Positions 1 through 8,554 are shown, counted from the stretch's first letter. The stretch is 15,628 nucleotides of DNA from Cudoniella acicularis (GCA_013054445.1 JAAMPI010001352.1:1-15628), one strand, 5' to 3'. Program-made: numbers and translations. Notes: a model not told the origin generated them from the letters alone.

Positions 1-2076
1 CGCTCCAACACCATATCCTCCCGCCGCCGTTCCTCCAGCAGCAGCTCCTGCACCCACAGCTACAGCCGCAGCCCCACCAGTCTGCAACGTCGGCCCACCA
101 ACACAAGTACACTCATAAGCCACCTGCTGGCAAGTCCAACAACGACATCTACGTCTCAATCTCCACCACATCAATGCAGCACCACATGCGCACAGCAGCG
201 CGAGAATAAACAGGATCAAGAAAAGGATGAAGAGGATGAGGTAATTGCGTTGTCTTGTTGGCTGGCAGTCGGGACTGGTGGTGGCAGATTCTGCCGGGAC
301 GGTGCTGTTGCTGGAGCTTGCGGCTGTTATGGTTACGGTGGCTGTGTTGGTTGGGGGGAGGGTGGGACATGAGGTGGGGTTCGTTGAGGGACAGGTTGTT
401 GGTATTATGGTGACTGCTGAGAGGCAGGATGTTGGTCCTGTAGAAGATCCTTGGCTGGGTGATGATGACGGACAGCTGGATGGGAAGACGGTTACAATTA
501 ATCCACCAGAAGAGCAAGACGCAGTGATGATTGATGCTGGAAGTGTGGTTGGTGTTATTGATGGGCAGGTTGTTGGTATTATGGTAACTGCTGAAAGACA
601 TGATGTTGGCACCGTAGAAGATCCTTGACTTGGTGATGATGCCGGACAGCTGGATGGGAAAACGGTTACAATTGATCCACCAGAAGTGCAAGAGCCAGTG
701 ATGGTTGATCCTGGGAGTATGGTTGTGACAACCACTGGCGGGGTTGGTGTTATTGATGGACAGGTTGTTGGTATTATCGTTACTGCGGTGGGGCACGATG
801 TTGGGACCATAAGAGATGTTTGGCTTAATGGCGACGACGGACAGCTTGATGGAAAGACAGTCACAACTGAGCCGCCAGAAGATACGGTAATGACTGATGC
901 TGGGAGTGTGGTTGTAATAACTACTGGCGTAATTGGAGTTGTTGACGGACAGCTTGTTGGAAAGACTGTGACAGCTGAGGGGCAGGATGTCGGTACTGTT
1001 ACTACTGTATTCGATGATAATGTCGGACAGCTAGATGGAAAAACTGTCATGACTGATCCACCAGGAGAGCAAGACCCTGTGAGGGTTGCTACTGAGAGTG
1101 TCGTGGTGACGACCACTGGAATGCATGGCGTTGTGCGAGTATAAGGACAGAAGTTAGGGCATTCATAAGACCTCGAAGTGCTCTTTGTTTCGTTGCAGCA
1201 TCCAATGGTAGTAGTGAAATTGCCGTAGTTGAAATTTGTTACGTGCGTTGTTCCAGCCTGACATACCGGAGAACCTGGAAGTGTTGTTGTTCGGATGATG
1301 ATGGTACCTGGCAAGGTCGTCGTACTAACAATTGTTGATGTTGATGGAGCGCAAGGACTCAAGGCGGTTATTGTAGTTGGAATATTATCGTATTGCGTTT
1401 CAATGCTCGTGACAAAAGTGGTGCGGTAAACAGTCACCGATGTTACTGGTGGACATAACGAGGTTGGTGGAGAAGGGGTGTATGGTACTGTCACTACATT
1501 AGATGGGGTTGAAGATGTTGTGTATGGCGTTGTCGAAGAACTTGGAAGACTTGGCGATGAGGATAGTATGTTCCTCGTTGAAGATGTAGTCCATAGTGTT
1601 GCTGAAGAGCTTGGGGGAATTGCCGGGGACCATGGTGTGCTTTTCGAGATTGTTGTGCTTGACATGTCAGACTCATCGCAGGGAGTACTGCTACTTGGCT
1701 GAATACTCGTCGTCGACGACGTAGTGCATGGCGTTGTTGGCGAGCTTGAGGGACTTGATGAGGGCGACGGTATGCTGATCGTTGAGGATGTTGGGTACGG
1801 TGTAGTTGAAAAGCTTAGAAGACTCGGTGACGATGATGGTAAGCTCTTCGTTGAAGATGTAGCCCATGGTGTGATTGAAGAGCTTGGAGGAATTAACGAA
1901 GACCATGGTGTGCTTTTCGAGGCTGTTGTGCTCGACATATCAGACTCGTCGCAGGGAGTGGCGCTACTTGGCTGAATGCTCTCCGTCGAAGAGCTTGGCG
2001 ATGGACTTTCAATAGCCCACTGCGAAGACAGCTGTGAATATATAGCTAGCCATATGGCTAAGACCCGGAGAACCAT
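1..2076 (-). CDS. Ser/Thr/Pro-rich repeat cell-surface protein, single-pass membrane (3' end outside window)
   Basis: I read all 692 codons from the ATG at 2076 to base 1 without a stop, so the gene is intronless here and its C-terminus lies off the left edge. The ATG context is good (A at -3, G at +4). Residues 1-20 (MVLRVLAIWLAIY...) look like a signal peptide. Residues 25-190 are Ser/Thr/Pro-rich, with a 91-residue offset repeat. Residues 210-330 have a V/T-rich part and a Cys-rich module (CC, ECPNFCPY) with N-glycosylation sites NFT and NET. Residues 330-570 hold four copies of a 58-65-residue unit carrying FPSSCP. Residues 612-640 are a hydrophobic helix, followed by a basic Cys-rich stop-transfer (RLRRRCRCW) and a Gly/Ala-rich tail. 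The frame is also open upstream to 2316 with in-frame ATGs at 2298 and 2247, but only the 2076 start places the signal peptide at the N-terminus. I do not recognise a named family; a mucin-like adhesin or wall sensor is inferred from architecture. Confidence 0.8.
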   Translation of the reverse strand, partial: MVLRVLAIWLAIYSQLSSQWAIESPSPSSSTESIQPSSATPCDESDMSSTTASKSTPWSSLIPPSSSITPWATSSTKSLPSSSPSLLSFSTTPYPTSSTISIPSPSSSPSSSPTTPCTTSSTTSIQPSSSTPCDESDMSSTTISKSTPWSPAIPPSSSATLWTTSSTRNILSSSPSLPSSSTTPYTTSSTPSNVVTVPYTPSPPTSLCPPVTSVTVYRTTFVTSIETQYDNIPTTITALSPCAPSTSTIVSTTTLPGTIIIRTTTLPGSPVCQAGTTHVTNFNYGNFTTTIGCCNETKSTSRSYECPNFCPYTRTTPCIPVVVTTTLSVATLTGSCSPGGSVMTVFPSSCPTLSSNTVVTVPTSCPSAVTVFPTSCPSTTPITPVVITTTLPASVITVSSGGSVVTVFPSSCPSSPLSQTSLMVPTSCPTAVTIIPTTCPSITPTPPVVVTTILPGSTITGSCTSGGSIVTVFPSSCPASSPSQGSSTVPTSCLSAVTIIPTTCPSITPTTLPASIITASCSSGGLIVTVFPSSCPSSSPSQGSSTGPTSCLSAVTIIPTTCPSTNPTSCPTLPPTNTATVTITAASSSNSTVPAESATTSPDCQPTRQRNYLILFILFLILFILALLCACGAALMWWRLRRRCRCWTCQQVAYECTCVGGPTLQTGGAAAVAVGAGAAAGGTAAGGYGVGA
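360..1105 (-). repeat. Four-copy imperfect tandem repeat, membrane-proximal part of the surface protein
   Basis: The FPSSCP codons begin on the minus strand at 1041, 855, 660 and 486, giving spacings of 186, 195 and 174 bp, all multiples of three. Each unit also carries PTSCP(S/T)AVT or CLSAVT, mostly a TTCPS or TSCPS, and a GGS(V/I) lead-in. Regularly spaced cysteines suggest repeated small disulphide-bonded modules in a Thr-rich stalk. The copies have diverged, so the expansion is not recent. Confidence 0.75.
1508..1984 (-). repeat. Two-copy tandem repeat, 273-bp offset, N-terminal part of the surface protein
   Basis: Stretches near 1508-1711 and 1781-1984 align at a constant offset of 273 bp (91 codons). 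For example, ctacttggctgaat occurs at 1691 and again at 1964. Both copies encode TPCDESDMSSTT and SKSTPWS. Inside each copy there are weaker sub-units of about 70-75 bp that begin near GTTGAAGATGT on the plus strand. The offset is a multiple of three, so copy-number change would keep the frame. Confidence 0.8.
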
Positions 2077-2563
2077 GATGGATAACGCACGGCTAAAAAA
2101 AAAATTCTGAAATTGAAAATGTTTAACTGGATCTAACTGCTTTCGCAGTTGCTTGAAACGGTAATGAAGCGATGGACATAAGAAACCGAGAAGATAATTC
2201 GGGGGGAGCAAGTCTTTGAGGGGAAAACAAAGAGGCCTTGAGACCATTTGCTGACCACCTTTCGCTACGGAGGCCAGCCTTACTTTAGGGAGAGACATGA
2301 AGCAGCCAAGCCCAGACTAGGGCCCAATCTGAGAAGCCATTCGATCTCTCAATACTTTTGAGTGATGGTTGATGCGCTGGTGATCCACTGATTGCAACTG
2401 CAGATGGCCTGTTCAGCTCCAGCATCAGCAGCCACAAGCTGCAAGCCACACAGAAGTCACGACTTTGAAGCACGAGACGGTGTACGACGCTGCTTCAACC
2501 AAAGGACGAGCTTGTCATAAGACCCATTTCGTTGATATGACAACAAAACACTGCTTGTGAAAA
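2077..2563. other. Intergenic / divergent upstream region
   Basis: This stretch separates the minus-strand surface-protein gene from the possible plus-strand small ORF at 2564. A run of ten to eleven A (T on the minus strand) lies at 2094-2104, just upstream of the minus-strand ATG, and would sit in its leader or promoter. Minus-strand frames here are open for short distances but look non-coding. I see no other gene. Confidence 0.5.
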
Positions 2564-2710
2564 ATGGCTTCCCAAATCGGGCACCAGGCAAGGCAATGGA
2601 TGAGACCACCGAAACCCCGCATGATTGACAGGATGGGTTTCACCGCAGATTTCCAAAACTTTAGCCACATATTGGATTGGACGATATACGGACGAGATTG
2701 GAAGTTTTAA
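2564..2710 (+). CDS. Possible small protein, 48 residues
   Basis: An ATG in a good context (AAAATGG) opens a 48-codon frame ending in TAA at 2708-2710. The product begins MASQIGHQARQWMRPP and ends LDWTIYGRDWKF. It is basic, with four methionines and four tryptophans, a composition unlike random translation of this region. There is no signal peptide or membrane helix. It would be transcribed divergently from the surface-protein gene, with starts about 490 bp apart. I do not recognise a family and assign no function. A chance ORF remains possible because only length, start context and composition support it. Confidence 0.4.
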   Translation: MASQIGHQARQWMRPPKPRMIDRMGFTADFQNFSHILDWTIYGRDWKF

Positions 2711-3786
2711 AGGATGGAAAGACTATCTTGGAGATGGGAAAACCCCGCCGCGAAAAGGAGATGATAAGCTTCATGTCTTGAAGGAGATTGGATTTTTGGC
2801 TCGACTCTCGAGCCATCGCTGAATTGCGCTCATAATTCATTGCGAGCGAAGATGAAGGATCGCGCCTTCGTATGGATAAGACCTCGTGCTCTGCGGGAAC
2901 ATTTTGAATGCTGATGGTGGTGTGTTTCTGCGGGGCTGAGAAATGGGGGAAAGCTTTTTGGCGACAGATCGGGATGGTGTGGCGAACACGTGATTGAACA
3001 AAATGAAAGTTATTAGGGTTTAGGTCTAGATAACAGTCAGATCTGCAGTGAATATGTAGGAAATGATAAAGTTCGAATGAAGGATGCCCAAGGGAGTGCC
3101 TTTTTCAGCAAACATGACAAAAAATATCTATCACGTGACTTTTATCATTTTACTATCTAGGCCGGCATTTCCGGTTTCGGAGCTTGAGTCAATATGCATT
3201 AGAAGAATCAAATACCCTTTAACCAAAACAGAGTAGCTGAGAACTTCGACACAAGGGACATAATTTGAAGAAGAGGCTTAGAGTAAGTTCATAGCGGTGC
3301 ATTCCGTCACGCGATGCGAAGTCTTACATAATCAACAAAACCGTTCCGTCAGGTCCCACCAGTCCGTGACCTTCCGACATGAAACATATTCAACTAGACA
3401 TCAACTTTATACAGTCTTCAGCCCTACATGATGTAAAGCCAACACTGTTTCTCGGGACGGTCGAGGTCCCAAAGCTCACGACCAAGGGGTCTCCCTAGAT
3501 ACTAGTTTCATTGGCCAACGATAAGCACTCGCCGAAGCTGCATTCCGGCCTCCTAAATACTGTACCGTAACACGGAATTTCTAGTGAGGGGTAAAGAGGG
3601 GATGAATGCATTTGCTACTTTGAATTATTAACGCTGTTCTTTTGAGATTATTTGTTTCACGTTTAAGCTGTTGGCTACTTGTGAACTTGGTTTCTGCGTT
3701 ATTTTCTTGATACTACCTGAAGTTTTCGGTATTGTGAATCAATTTTCTCTTTCTTCTATGTTGTATAGGGTTAGTAAGCTTGCCGC
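2711..3786. other. Gene-free stretch
   Basis: I see no convincing gene here. A 65-codon plus-strand frame (2625-2822) overlaps the small ORF in another frame and has no recognisable features. Two CACGTG E-box hexamers occur (2987-2992 and 3132-3137). A single TTAGGGTTTAGG at 3013-3024 is too short to be a telomeric tract. From about 3590 onward the sequence becomes more T-rich. Confidence 0.5.
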
Positions 3787-3909
3787 TCTTGCTCAGGCGC
3801 TAATCACCCTCGACTTAGTGAGTTGCTCAGGTTGCTCAGGCAAGTTGACCTAAACACCCTGAGCACCCTGAGCGGCTCACCTGAACAAGCCTGATCATCC
3901 TGAGCAAGA
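3787..3909. repeat. Fold-back (nested inverted repeat) element, 123 bp
   Basis: The outer arms are perfect 11-bp inverted copies: TCTTGCTCAGG (3787-3797) and CCTGAGCAAGA (3899-3909). The inner arms are 23 bp with few mismatches: 3818-3840, built from GTGAG plus two GCTCAGG units, pairs with 3858-3880, built from two CCTGAGC units plus CTCAC. The loop is 17 bases. The heptamer GCTCAGG or its complement occurs six times. It could be a MITE-like remnant or, if transcribed, a long hairpin RNA; I cannot tell which. Confidence 0.7.
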
Positions 3910-4017
3910 TTTACTACATCGTCACGTGTTTTGACTTTCTCGCTTTTTAGCTAATCACACTTAATCTAACCTTTATTCTCTTATATCATTTTCGTTAAGT
4001 TTTGACAAAGATGCTTA

Positions 4018-4037
4018 AGGAGCCTAAATAGGCTCCT
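4018..4037. terminator. Perfect 9-bp hairpin downstream of the HET gene
   Basis: AGGAGCCTA and TAGGCTCCT form a perfect 9-bp inverted repeat with a two-base centre, about 105 bp past the HET stop codon. It lies just beyond a possible poly(A) signal, so it may fall in the 3' end or termination zone. The palindrome is certain; the terminator role is a guess. Confidence 0.35.
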
Positions 4038-4053
4038 AGATTCTATAGTTTCC

Positions 4054-4059
4054 TTTATT
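4054..4059 (-). promoter_or_regulatory. Possible poly(A) signal of the HET gene
   Basis: On the minus strand these bases read AATAAA, beginning 82 nt past the last base of the HET stop codon. The hexamer and distance fit a fungal polyadenylation signal. The surrounding DNA is AT-rich, so chance occurrence is quite possible. Confidence 0.35.
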
Positions 4060-4140
4060 AAAAGAGTTAATAAGAATAAAGGTAATATATAAAAGTAATT
4101 TATTATTTGTCTAGAACTAGCTATATTTATATCTAGTATT

Positions 4141-6342
4141 CTAAATTAACTCTATCTCTTGAATAACCTCTGTATTAAAACAAGAGCGCAGAGTGAGGTT
4201 AGTAATTACTTCGCTCTGCTCCCTAGAGAGATTTTCCCTAGCACTTATAAGAAACAACCCTAAACGTCGGAATTTCAGTTTGCTATTGTGGACGATTTGA
4301 ATATGTAAAAGAGCCCAATACTTTCCCTTTACACCATTCAATATGAGAGCATACATCCTTTTGTTGGCCGGTACCGTGAGGGAAGAAGCCGAATCTGGAA
4401 GATATTCACTAACGAGGGGGAAATTGCTGTCGCTGAGGTGATCGGTGGTAGCAGTAAATATAGAGCATCTAATGTTTAAAGAGATAGAGGAACCAAAGGT
4501 AGGGGATACCGAGTTTAGTTTTGCGCACACAACCAAACCCTCAGGAGTTGCTTCTCGTGGCATCTGAACTGGACCGGCACAGGATGCCCATGACCATGAT
4601 GAAACAGGGTGAGATCGATCCTGATCAAGGAAGCCATCAGCAGGTGTATACGTACACCAAGCTAAATCGAACGGTAGGCTAGCCATCCAATGGCCAATTA
4701 TGTAATCCTCCATACCAGTTGTCCGCCCAAACCAAGTGGCCAGTCCCGTTAAGGCGGGAAGTCTATCGGACTCCTTCGTTAAACTCAGGGATGAGTAGGT
4801 GTCTACCAGCCGACGCCACCAATCTCTAATTTTACGCATGCGATATTCGTCTCCATCTTTTAGGGACATATGATAAGCAACCTTGAATGGCATCGGACTC
4901 AATAGGTAGTTCGGGTCTTCCGTTCGATGTTGTTCTTCGTACTTGTAGAGCTCCCGTGCCACGTCAAAATGCGGTCCGATATGTCCTTCGATCGCCTTTC
5001 CCTTAATTCCTCCCGACAACCTTCCGCATTCACAATCTGAAATCTCAAAGCACTCCCACATAATTTCGTGAGGGCTAAATATCACAAGTCTTCGAGATAA
5101 TAACCTCTCCTGCATGACCCAGCCTCTAGTGAACAAGTCTAGTCCACCAGAGAATTCATGGGCTGTATTGGACTCTTTTTCTAGCGCTGGTGTGCCATGA
5201 TATGGTAGTCCCTTTCGCAAATACAACCTTGGGTTTCGCCTCTGAGGATTCGAAATTTCAAACCCTTTGAATATTTGCTCTGCCTCAGAGAAGCAACCGT
5301 CCGTCCCAGACGCAGCAGCCACAGTCAAGATAGCTCCTTCGTATATGAAGCCCATGAGTCTTGCTTCCTTGTCCCAGTCTTTAGCACTATCTTGAATAAT
5401 GCAAAGACTATCAATCCATATATATCGTATCGGGTCTTGGCCAGGGTATTGCTGAACATGCCATTTCGAGAACGCCTGGGCAAACGAAATAGCATCTTGA
5501 AAACTTTGGGTGAGGAAGTTCCAAGGAATATGCTGTTTTAGGGATTTGATATTTGCTTGAGTGCATCGTGGCATCTTTTTTTCATCTATCCACCGATGGC
5601 TAAGACATATGTAGTGACTTTGAGAGTCCTCGCCCTCAATAAGTCTCATATTATTCCTGTCGGTTATATCAATGACCCTTGTAGGTAGTGATGGCGGGTG
5701 GAAGTTGCTATTACAAGCTTGGTGACTTGTAGAACAAACTTGGAACCATGAGTAGATCTTTTCGAACGCCGCCGAAGATCCGGTGTAGCCTGAGATTGGA
5801 TGTGTTTCGAATGCCCTCTCTATATAGATAGGCTGGTGTCCTCGCCACCTGGCTTCGAGAAATCCCGATATCCACTGGACCCAGGAGCTGTCTTTGTTCA
5901 ATTGAGTCGTTTTGAGCATTTCCAGATGTGCTTCTATTCCAACTTGATACCCGTCTCTCTCCTCTATGGCACACACAATGAATTCTGTGCGACCTATAGA
6001 TGAATTGATATAGCAACCGCTGGCGCGAATTATTTCCCCCTTCTTCTCAATCTTAATGATGTGCGCACAAAAGGATATGGCGAACCTAAGTACCCAGCAG
6101 CCATGGCAACGCCCTTGTTCTTCCGGAGATGGGAGAACCTGAGTGAGCACGGCGTTGGGTGATAAAGAATATGATGCGAAATATGGGCGACACAGTGGGC
6201 ATTCCTCTTTCCTATACGCCCAAACACCTAGAAGGGTGCTGAATCTATGATAGAATGTCTGGAGATAGCCGTGGCGGGAGAAGGAGACCGCGGCTTCCTC
6301 CCGGGGCATGGAGAGGCCGGATGAAGCCTCTGCTCGAGCCAT
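4141..6342 (-). CDS. HET-domain (heterokaryon incompatibility) protein, 733 residues
   Basis: This is a single uninterrupted frame with a good start context (ACGATGG). The HET domain spans about residues 243-420: YICLSHRW (244-251), SFQDAISFAQAF (280-291), IRYIWIDSLCIIQD (305-318), EARLMGFIYEGA (326-337) and GWVMQERLLSRR (407-418). The C-terminal half carries blocks common in this family: DRLPALTGLATWF (526-538), LAWCTY (560-565) and SSWSWASCAGPV (581-592). The N-terminal region has two close cysteine pairs, CPLC (48-51) and CHGC (79-82). HET proteins act in fungal non-self recognition and trigger death of fused incompatible cells. The specific partner cannot be read from sequence, and many paralogues exist per genome. 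There is no NACHT, WD40 or other added domain. No frameshift or in-frame stop was found, although transposon remnants lie 3 kb away. Confidence 0.92.
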   Translation of the reverse strand: MARAEASSGLSMPREEAAVSFSRHGYLQTFYHRFSTLLGVWAYRKEECPLCRPYFASYSLSPNAVLTQVLPSPEEQGRCHGCWVLRFAISFCAHIIKIEKKGEIIRASGCYINSSIGRTEFIVCAIEERDGYQVGIEAHLEMLKTTQLNKDSSWVQWISGFLEARWRGHQPIYIERAFETHPISGYTGSSAAFEKIYSWFQVCSTSHQACNSNFHPPSLPTRVIDITDRNNMRLIEGEDSQSHYICLSHRWIDEKKMPRCTQANIKSLKQHIPWNFLTQSFQDAISFAQAFSKWHVQQYPGQDPIRYIWIDSLCIIQDSAKDWDKEARLMGFIYEGAILTVAAASGTDGCFSEAEQIFKGFEISNPQRRNPRLYLRKGLPYHGTPALEKESNTAHEFSGGLDLFTRGWVMQERLLSRRLVIFSPHEIMWECFEISDCECGRLSGGIKGKAIEGHIGPHFDVARELYKYEEQHRTEDPNYLLSPMPFKVAYHMSLKDGDEYRMRKIRDWWRRLVDTYSSLSLTKESDRLPALTGLATWFGRTTGMEDYIIGHWMASLPFDLAWCTYTPADGFLDQDRSHPVSSWSWASCAGPVQMPREATPEGLVVCAKLNSVSPTFGSSISLNIRCSIFTATTDHLSDSNFPLVSEYLPDSASSLTVPANKRMYALILNGVKGKYWALLHIQIVHNSKLKFRRLGLFLISARENLSREQSEVITNLTLRSCFNTEVIQEIELI

Positions 6343-6959
6343 CGTCCTCGGTTCCCGGTCTGGTGGTAAGAGACTCCGAGAAGCCAGTAAACTTCTCTGG
6401 ATTGACCCTGAGCCCCCTGCTAGGGCACGGTTTTAGGAGCCTTAGTTGATCAGGAGTCCAGTTTAAGGGGGGCTGTGAAGAGATCGCAAAGCTGAAGACT
6501 CGCGATGAGAATCTGGACCTGGTATAAATTGGTAAAGTAGTGGTCTTGAGGCTGTCTTAAGTTCTCACGGAGGCGTTGTCTACCGTGCGTGAATATTATC
6601 GTGCAGCTAGTATGGAGCATGCAACATGGGAGCCTTGGAGCCTCATCAATTACGTGATAGAAGCGTTCACTGCCCACCAGGCCCCAATGTTGAGCTGGTG
6701 CCTAGAAGGTTTCACCGCCCAAAACGCCCACACCACCCAACCGCTCAAACACTGATTTAACTACAACAACGCAATAATTTGGACGAAATAACGACAAATT
6801 CAGGCTATTGGGAATTTTCTTCATAATCCGTGAAGTTTTTAGAATTTTCTAAGCACTTTGAAATAATCTCAATTTTTTGGTGTTCTGACAGGGGTATAAG
6901 TGGGCGTTTGGCTGGGTGAATCCTCTAGTGGGTTGAGGCACTTGGAACACCAAACACAC
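6343..6959. other. Upstream region of the HET gene, no gene seen
   Basis: This stretch would hold the HET promoter and leader. A 75-codon minus-strand frame (6450-6677) has no recognisable feature. From about 6740 the DNA is AT-rich with no coding signal. I found no clear TATA box or repeat. Confidence 0.5.
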
Positions 6960-7310
6960 TTGTTTCAAGCCGTCTTATCAGCAGACCATATGTAGGCCTG
7001 AATGCCCTGCCAGGTGGTGCCCGTCACGTGGCTTGGATAGTCGTCGGATGTCCGGAATGATGTCGGTAGCAAACCTCCGACATCCAGGATCATGGTTCTG
7101 GGGCACTTGATACGTGGCACGGGNTGNNAGATAATGCCATTGATTTCNATCATCATTNGGNCTTGGCATCGNACNCCNNTCGGTNGCAGATAGCTAATAA
7201 AAAGGGGGCTTCTCTNGACCCCNCGGGGCCAGAGATTAGTTCTGTACNNAATNTTTTTCNTNCTACACGTGACTTCTTTGCCTACCAACGCCTCCTCCTC
7301 ATAAAAAAGC
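6960..7310. repeat. N-containing, possibly transposon-derived segment
   Basis: About seventeen ambiguous bases are scattered through 7124-7262. The same pattern occurs in the mobile-element island near 10327-10540 and nowhere else in the window. Two CACGTG hexamers flank it (7025-7030 and 7266-7271). A GC-rich inverted pair, tctctngacccc followed by ggggccagaga, lies near 7212-7234. A TTTTTATTA element on the minus strand (around 7196-7204) could be an LTR-type TATA box. The repeat origin is inferred from ambiguity clustering and composition; no terminal repeats were identified. Confidence 0.3.
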
Positions 7311-7587
7311 TCTAAATTGCCTCAAAAACGGCCCTCCACTACTCAATCTTAGCTAATATAGTCTCCCTAAAGAGACTACCATTTCCAGCGTGCACCGCGA
7401 GGAGGTGTTGGGTATCGCACGCCTGGATAATTTGATAGCATTTATAAAGCAGCCGCCATTTAGTTTTCTTCAATTATTGTTTCACGCGGGAAATTATTTA
7501 TAATTAATTCCTTGAAAAGAAATCAGTTATTTAATGATTTTAAAGAACCTTTAAAATATAATATATAGAGAAATTTTTAATGAACAA
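7311..7587. other. AT-rich stretch downstream of the GH131 gene
   Basis: There is no gene here. The first half has mixed composition; 7440-7587 is strongly AT-rich with runs of TTAATT and TATATA type. It contains the 3' flank of the GH131 gene, but I see no canonical AATAAA on the minus strand. Confidence 0.5.
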
Positions 7588-8554
7588 TCAACTGCTGACG
7601 CATCCTTGACTACTATCCTCTATAAATATTCCGGAATAAATTTGCCCCTCACTGAACGGGCTTTCTTGATACCCATCCCACACAACACTTGTTGTATTTG
7701 TCGGCTTCTTCAGCATTCCAACATGGAACTGCCCTCCACCACTATTATCGTTCGGAACAGGGTTTGTGACTGCAACCAGCGAATCGTAGTTTGCCGAGTA
7801 ATAAACCTGAAGAGTGCTGCAAAAGGTTAGTGCCAGAATGAAAAGGCTCCCCACAACCCTCGGAAAGTTCAACTCACTTCTTAACATAATCCACTACAAT
7901 TCCCCAGTTCTGCCACGCACCCGAGAGAATTGGTGTCGACCAGATCACATCATTCTTCCTATCAAGCACCTTCCACAACACCCTATCCATCCCAACCCCA
8001 CTCAAGCTCGCATTCCCAGACGCAACCGGTCTATCCTGGTCCAACATAACCCCCGCATTCAGCGAGAATTGATTACTAGCATAATCATTCGCTTCGTGCC
8101 ATACATTCATATACTCATGGCTTAAATTCATCGGCCTTTCCGCATCCTGTCTATTGCTCCAATGGAAAGTTTTCACGCCGACATTCGTCACATCCGAGCC
8201 ATTTCCCGCGACCAACTCGGCGCGACGGAAACCGTATTGGAGATTTTTGCCGCCAGAGAGAAAGATAGAGCTGTTGTTTATTGTTATCTCGACGGCTTTC
8301 GTGCGCGGGCGCGCATCCCAGTCGAATCTGGAGATGGGGACAGTTGGGAATAGCAGGATGGATGACCAGTTGAGGTTGTTGCCTTTGACATGTGTGGGAG
8401 AATATGGGGAGCTGGTGGTGTCGAAGAGTTGGAGTGTGGCATTGGCGAGGATGGTACCATCAAAGGCGGGAAGGCAGTAACCCCCTGTCGAAACGGCTGC
8501 CGAAACAGCTGCAAGCAGTGAAGTGAAGACGGAACAAATTTTGAAACTATCCAT
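7588..8554 (-). CDS. Secreted GH131-family beta-glucanase, 2 exons, 301 residues
   Basis: The exons are 8554-7878 and 7816-7588. The 61-nt intron (7877-7817) starts GTGAGT, has branch site CACTAAC and ends TTTTGCAG; splicing gives a continuous DYVKNTLQVYYSANYDS. The start context AAAATGG is strong. Residues 1-20 form a signal peptide. GH131-like blocks are AFDGTILANATLQLFDTTSS (30-49), FRRAEL (109-114), NLSHEYMNVWHE (143-154), the WQNWGIVVDY beta-strand (214-223), GGGQFHVGMLKKPT (252-265) and EGQIYSGIFIED (282-293). Seven N-glycosylation sequons are present. Characterised fungal GH131 enzymes act on beta-1,3/1,6- and beta-1,4-glucans, which suits plant or fungal wall degradation outside the cell. 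The length fits a single catalytic domain without a CBM1. The family call rests on motif memory; substrate preference is unknown. Confidence 0.85.

Noticed and set aside
149..796. A 215-codon minus-strand frame, and plus-strand frames at 245-628, 686-1144, 1478-1702 and 1724-1975
   Set aside because: They are shadows of the continuous 692-codon frame. Repetitive Ser/Thr/Pro codons keep other frames open, and only the chosen frame has a signal peptide, membrane helix and no break.
2077..2316. N-terminal extension of the surface protein from in-frame ATGs at 2298 or 2247
   Set aside because: It would bury the signal peptide 57-74 residues inside the protein, and the added sequence includes a poly-Phe run from the A/T tract. 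The 2076 start is more plausible.
3013..3024. TTAGGGTTTAGG as an interstitial telomere repeat
   Set aside because: It is only about one and a half units and is expected by chance at this length.
5275..5541. Plus-strand ORFs opposite the HET gene (5275-5541, 5800-6003, 6255-6449)
   Set aside because: They lie antisense to a gene with clear conserved HET blocks and show no motif of their own.
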